Shown here piece after piece: positions 6,478 to 7,472 of a stretch of 7,472 nucleotides of DNA (positions are counted from its first letter, which is position 1; each line of letters begins with the position of its first letter). Under the pieces are notes generated by a model. The model was not told the origin of the DNA. It was given only the letters and a program-made list of their open reading frames with translations, and searched no databases. Made by a program: the position numbers and the translations under genes. Source of the stretch: Nitrospirota bacterium (GTDB taxonomy: Bacteria > Nitrospirota > 9FT-COMBO-42-15 > HDB-SIOI813); NCBI GenBank assembly GCA_023248365.1, contig JAHFER010000076.1, forward strand, positions 1 through 7,472. Reading direction: 5' to 3'.

Positions 6478-6669
6478 TTACTCTGCGGTAGTCTTTTTTT
6501 CTGGAACCTGTTTTTCGTCTTCCATCTTTGAACCTTCAGCGAGACCTTTTTTAAATCCACTGACAGCTTTGCCAAGTCCCTCACCAATCTTGGGGAGTTT
6601 CTCAGCCCCGAAAATAACCAGAGCGATTACAAGGATTACTAAAAGTTCAGGCATACCTAATCCAAACAT
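6478..6669 (-). CDS. tatA: Twin-arginine translocase subunit TatA
   Basis: A 63-residue protein of typical TatA design: membrane helix 6-20, FG hinge (20-21), amphipathic helix from EKLPKIGEGLGKA (23-35) through FKKGLAEG (39-46), then a short charged tail. TatA oligomers form the conduit through which folded proteins cross the inner membrane. MFGLGMPELL is the family start and the ATG at 6669 has an ideal ribosome site; a reading from 6696 would add nine atypical residues. It is the first gene after the promoter at 6724-6753 and sits 32 bp before its paralogue. The operon setting suggests the main clients are molybdoenzymes, which is inference. Confidence 0.93.
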   Translation of the reverse strand: MFGLGMPELLVILVIALVIFGAEKLPKIGEGLGKAVSGFKKGLAEGSKMEDEKQVPEKKTTAE

Positions 6670-6675
6670 ATTGAG

Positions 6676-6683
6676 CCTCCTTT
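6676..6683 (-). promoter_or_regulatory. Ribosome binding site of tatA
   Basis: AAAGGAGG on the minus strand, six bases before the ATG at 6669. It settles the tatA start in favour of the 63-residue protein, since the longer reading would place this site inside the coding sequence. Confidence 0.8.
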
Positions 6684-6723
6684 GTTTAAAGGCCATTACC
6701 TCTGTTGAGATAATTTAGAACTT

Positions 6724-6753
6724 ATTGTAAATCTTATAGATAACCGGCGTCAA
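6724..6753 (-). promoter_or_regulatory. Sigma70-type promoter for the tat-Moco operon
   Basis: On the minus strand a -35 box TTGACG (6753-6748, 5 of 6 consensus) is followed after 18 bases by a -10 box TACAAT (6729-6724, 5 of 6). Transcription would begin near 6717, giving a leader of roughly 48 nt before tatA. No operator palindrome or metal or cofactor riboswitch is evident in this short leader. It is the only strong minus-strand promoter I see in the intergenic region, and no terminator is visible between the downstream genes. Confidence 0.6.
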
Positions 6754-6780
6754 GCAAAATATAAAAGTTTTATTTTTTTG

Positions 6781-6807
6781 TTGACAATTACGGGCATTTA
6801 AGATACT
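6781..6807 (+). promoter_or_regulatory. Possible promoter of the amidase gene
   Basis: A perfect -35 box TTGACA (6781-6786) follows a T-rich tract. The nearest -10-like hexamer is GATACT (6802-6807), with a short 15-base spacer; initiation from it would fall almost on the ATG at 6816, implying a leaderless message. A TATAAA at 6760-6765 is an alternative -10 without a good -35. Assignment is weak. Confidence 0.3.
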
Positions 6808-6815
6808 TATAAGAC

Positions 6816-7472
6816 ATGCGGAAGTACTCAATAATTGTAGTATTTTCTTTATTTTTTCCTTTAATATCTTTCCTTAATCAGAGCAGGGCGAAATCTTCAG
6901 AAGAACCAACAGTCCTGAGCAATATTCATTATTCCCAGGAATCAGATTATACGAGAATAATTATAGACCTGAACAATCCTTCAGCCTACAATGAAAAGCA
7001 CCTGTCAAATCCTGAAAGGATTTATCTGGATATCAATAATACCAGCCTTTCCGGTAACATCCGGCCATTGCAGGTGGATAACAGTGTTTTGAAACAGGTA
7101 AGAGCGGCACAGCATGACAATGATACTGTCCGGGTAGTTTTAGAATTGTCACATTCCGCAGATTATAAAGTATATACGCTTAAATCTCCTGACAGGTTGA
7201 TTGTAGATATTTACAGTGAAAAGCCTGTTAAGGAAAGCAATGTCAAAGAAACCCCTCCTATTAATAATTATAGCAATAAGGCATCACCTCAGCTAATAGT
7301 AATAGACCCTGGACACGGTGGAAAGGACCCGGGTGCAAAGGGGAAACATGGTCTTCAGGAGAAGGATGTTGTGCTTGATGTAGGACACCGGCTCAGACAG
7401 CTTGTTGAGGACAAGCTCGGCGCAAAGGTTATTATGACAAGAGAGGATGATGTCTTTATCCCGCTTGGTGAG
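6816..7472 (+). CDS. N-acetylmuramoyl-L-alanine amidase with AMIN domain, C-terminus cut by window edge
   Basis: This enzyme (AmiA/B/C-like) cleaves the bond between N-acetylmuramic acid and the stem peptide of peptidoglycan, acting in the periplasm, mainly in daughter-cell separation. The 219 residues visible begin with a signal peptide (charged MRK, hydrophobic 5-20, likely cleavage after SRA at 25). An AMIN-type beta domain for envelope targeting follows (about 32-134, with YTRIIIDLNN and PDRLIVDIY), then a short linker and the start of the Amidase_3 zinc domain at about 159. The zinc ligand His167 lies in VIDPGHGGKDPGA and the likely second ligand Glu182 in GLQEKDVVLDV; TREDDVFIPLGE ends the visible part. 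The remaining ligand and catalytic residues lie beyond the window. The ATG at 6816 has no recognisable ribosome site. The gene is divergent from the tat operon. AmiA and AmiC of E. coli are Tat substrates, but the signal here has no RR pair and looks Sec-type. Confidence 0.93.
   Translation, partial: MRKYSIIVVFSLFFPLISFLNQSRAKSSEEPTVLSNIHYSQESDYTRIIIDLNNPSAYNEKHLSNPERIYLDINNTSLSGNIRPLQVDNSVLKQVRAAQHDNDTVRVVLELSHSADYKVYTLKSPDRLIVDIYSEKPVKESNVKETPPINNYSNKASPQLIVIDPGHGGKDPGAKGKHGLQEKDVVLDVGHRLRQLVEDKLGAKVIMTREDDVFIPLGE

Noticed and set aside
6336..6587. Minus-strand 83-codon ORF across the two tat genes
   Set aside because: It is out of frame with both tat genes and bridges their junction; both genes are well supported in other frames.
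6670..6717. Moco riboswitch in the operon leader
   Set aside because: The leader is only about 48 nt, too short for the known Moco aptamer, and shows no multi-stem structure.

Overview
The window looks like chromosome from a Gram-negative bacterium with anaerobic or facultative respiration: it carries a Tat export component, molybdenum-cofactor (Moco) synthesis genes and a periplasmic cell-wall amidase. Base composition is moderately AT-rich. Two intergenic inverted-repeat elements resemble repeats I associate with Nitrospirota and deltaproteobacterial lineages (Desulfobacterota and relatives). That placement is an inference from style, not a proven taxonomic call.

Almost everything lies on the minus strand in one apparent operon, read from high to low coordinates. 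It starts at a good sigma70-type promoter at 6724-6753. The order is tatA (6669-6478), a second TatA/TatB-family gene (6445-6191), mobB (6194-5676), mogA/moaB-type gene (5672-5184), mobA (4985-4371), moeA (4262-2985), a small two-cluster ferredoxin related to NapF/MauM/NapG (2982-2593), an AI-2E-family membrane protein (2599-1592) and a DUF255 thioredoxin-fold protein (1591 to beyond the left edge). Junctions are tight (4-nt overlap, 3-nt gap, 2-nt gap, 7-nt overlap, 0-nt gap), except where a repeat element has entered. One plus-strand gene diverges at the right edge: an exported N-acetylmuramoyl-L-alanine amidase with an AMIN domain (6816 onward, truncated by the window).

The functional logic is maturation and export of molybdoenzymes. 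MogA adenylylates molybdopterin, MoeA inserts molybdate, MobA adds the GMP moiety to make the guanine dinucleotide form, and MobB is the accessory GTPase. TatA/B-type proteins belong to the machinery that exports folded cofactor-loaded enzymes. A ferredoxin of the family that serves nitrate reductase maturation or electron transfer fits this theme. The AI-2E protein and DUF255 protein are co-transcribed by position, but their link to Moco is unclear.

Two repeat elements interrupt the operon. A 128-bp palindromic MITE-like element (4288-4415) sits between mobA and moeA and supplies the last 14 codons and the stop of mobA. A 136-bp element with CACAGAG-type inverted ends (5007-5142) fills the gap between mogA and mobA. 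Both create spurious N-terminal extensions if the longest ORF is taken for moeA or mobA. I found no CRISPR array, tRNA, rRNA, transposase gene or convincing riboswitch. I do not see a wholly new system; the most unusual points are the repeat-derived MobA tail and the ferredoxin placed inside a Moco operon.
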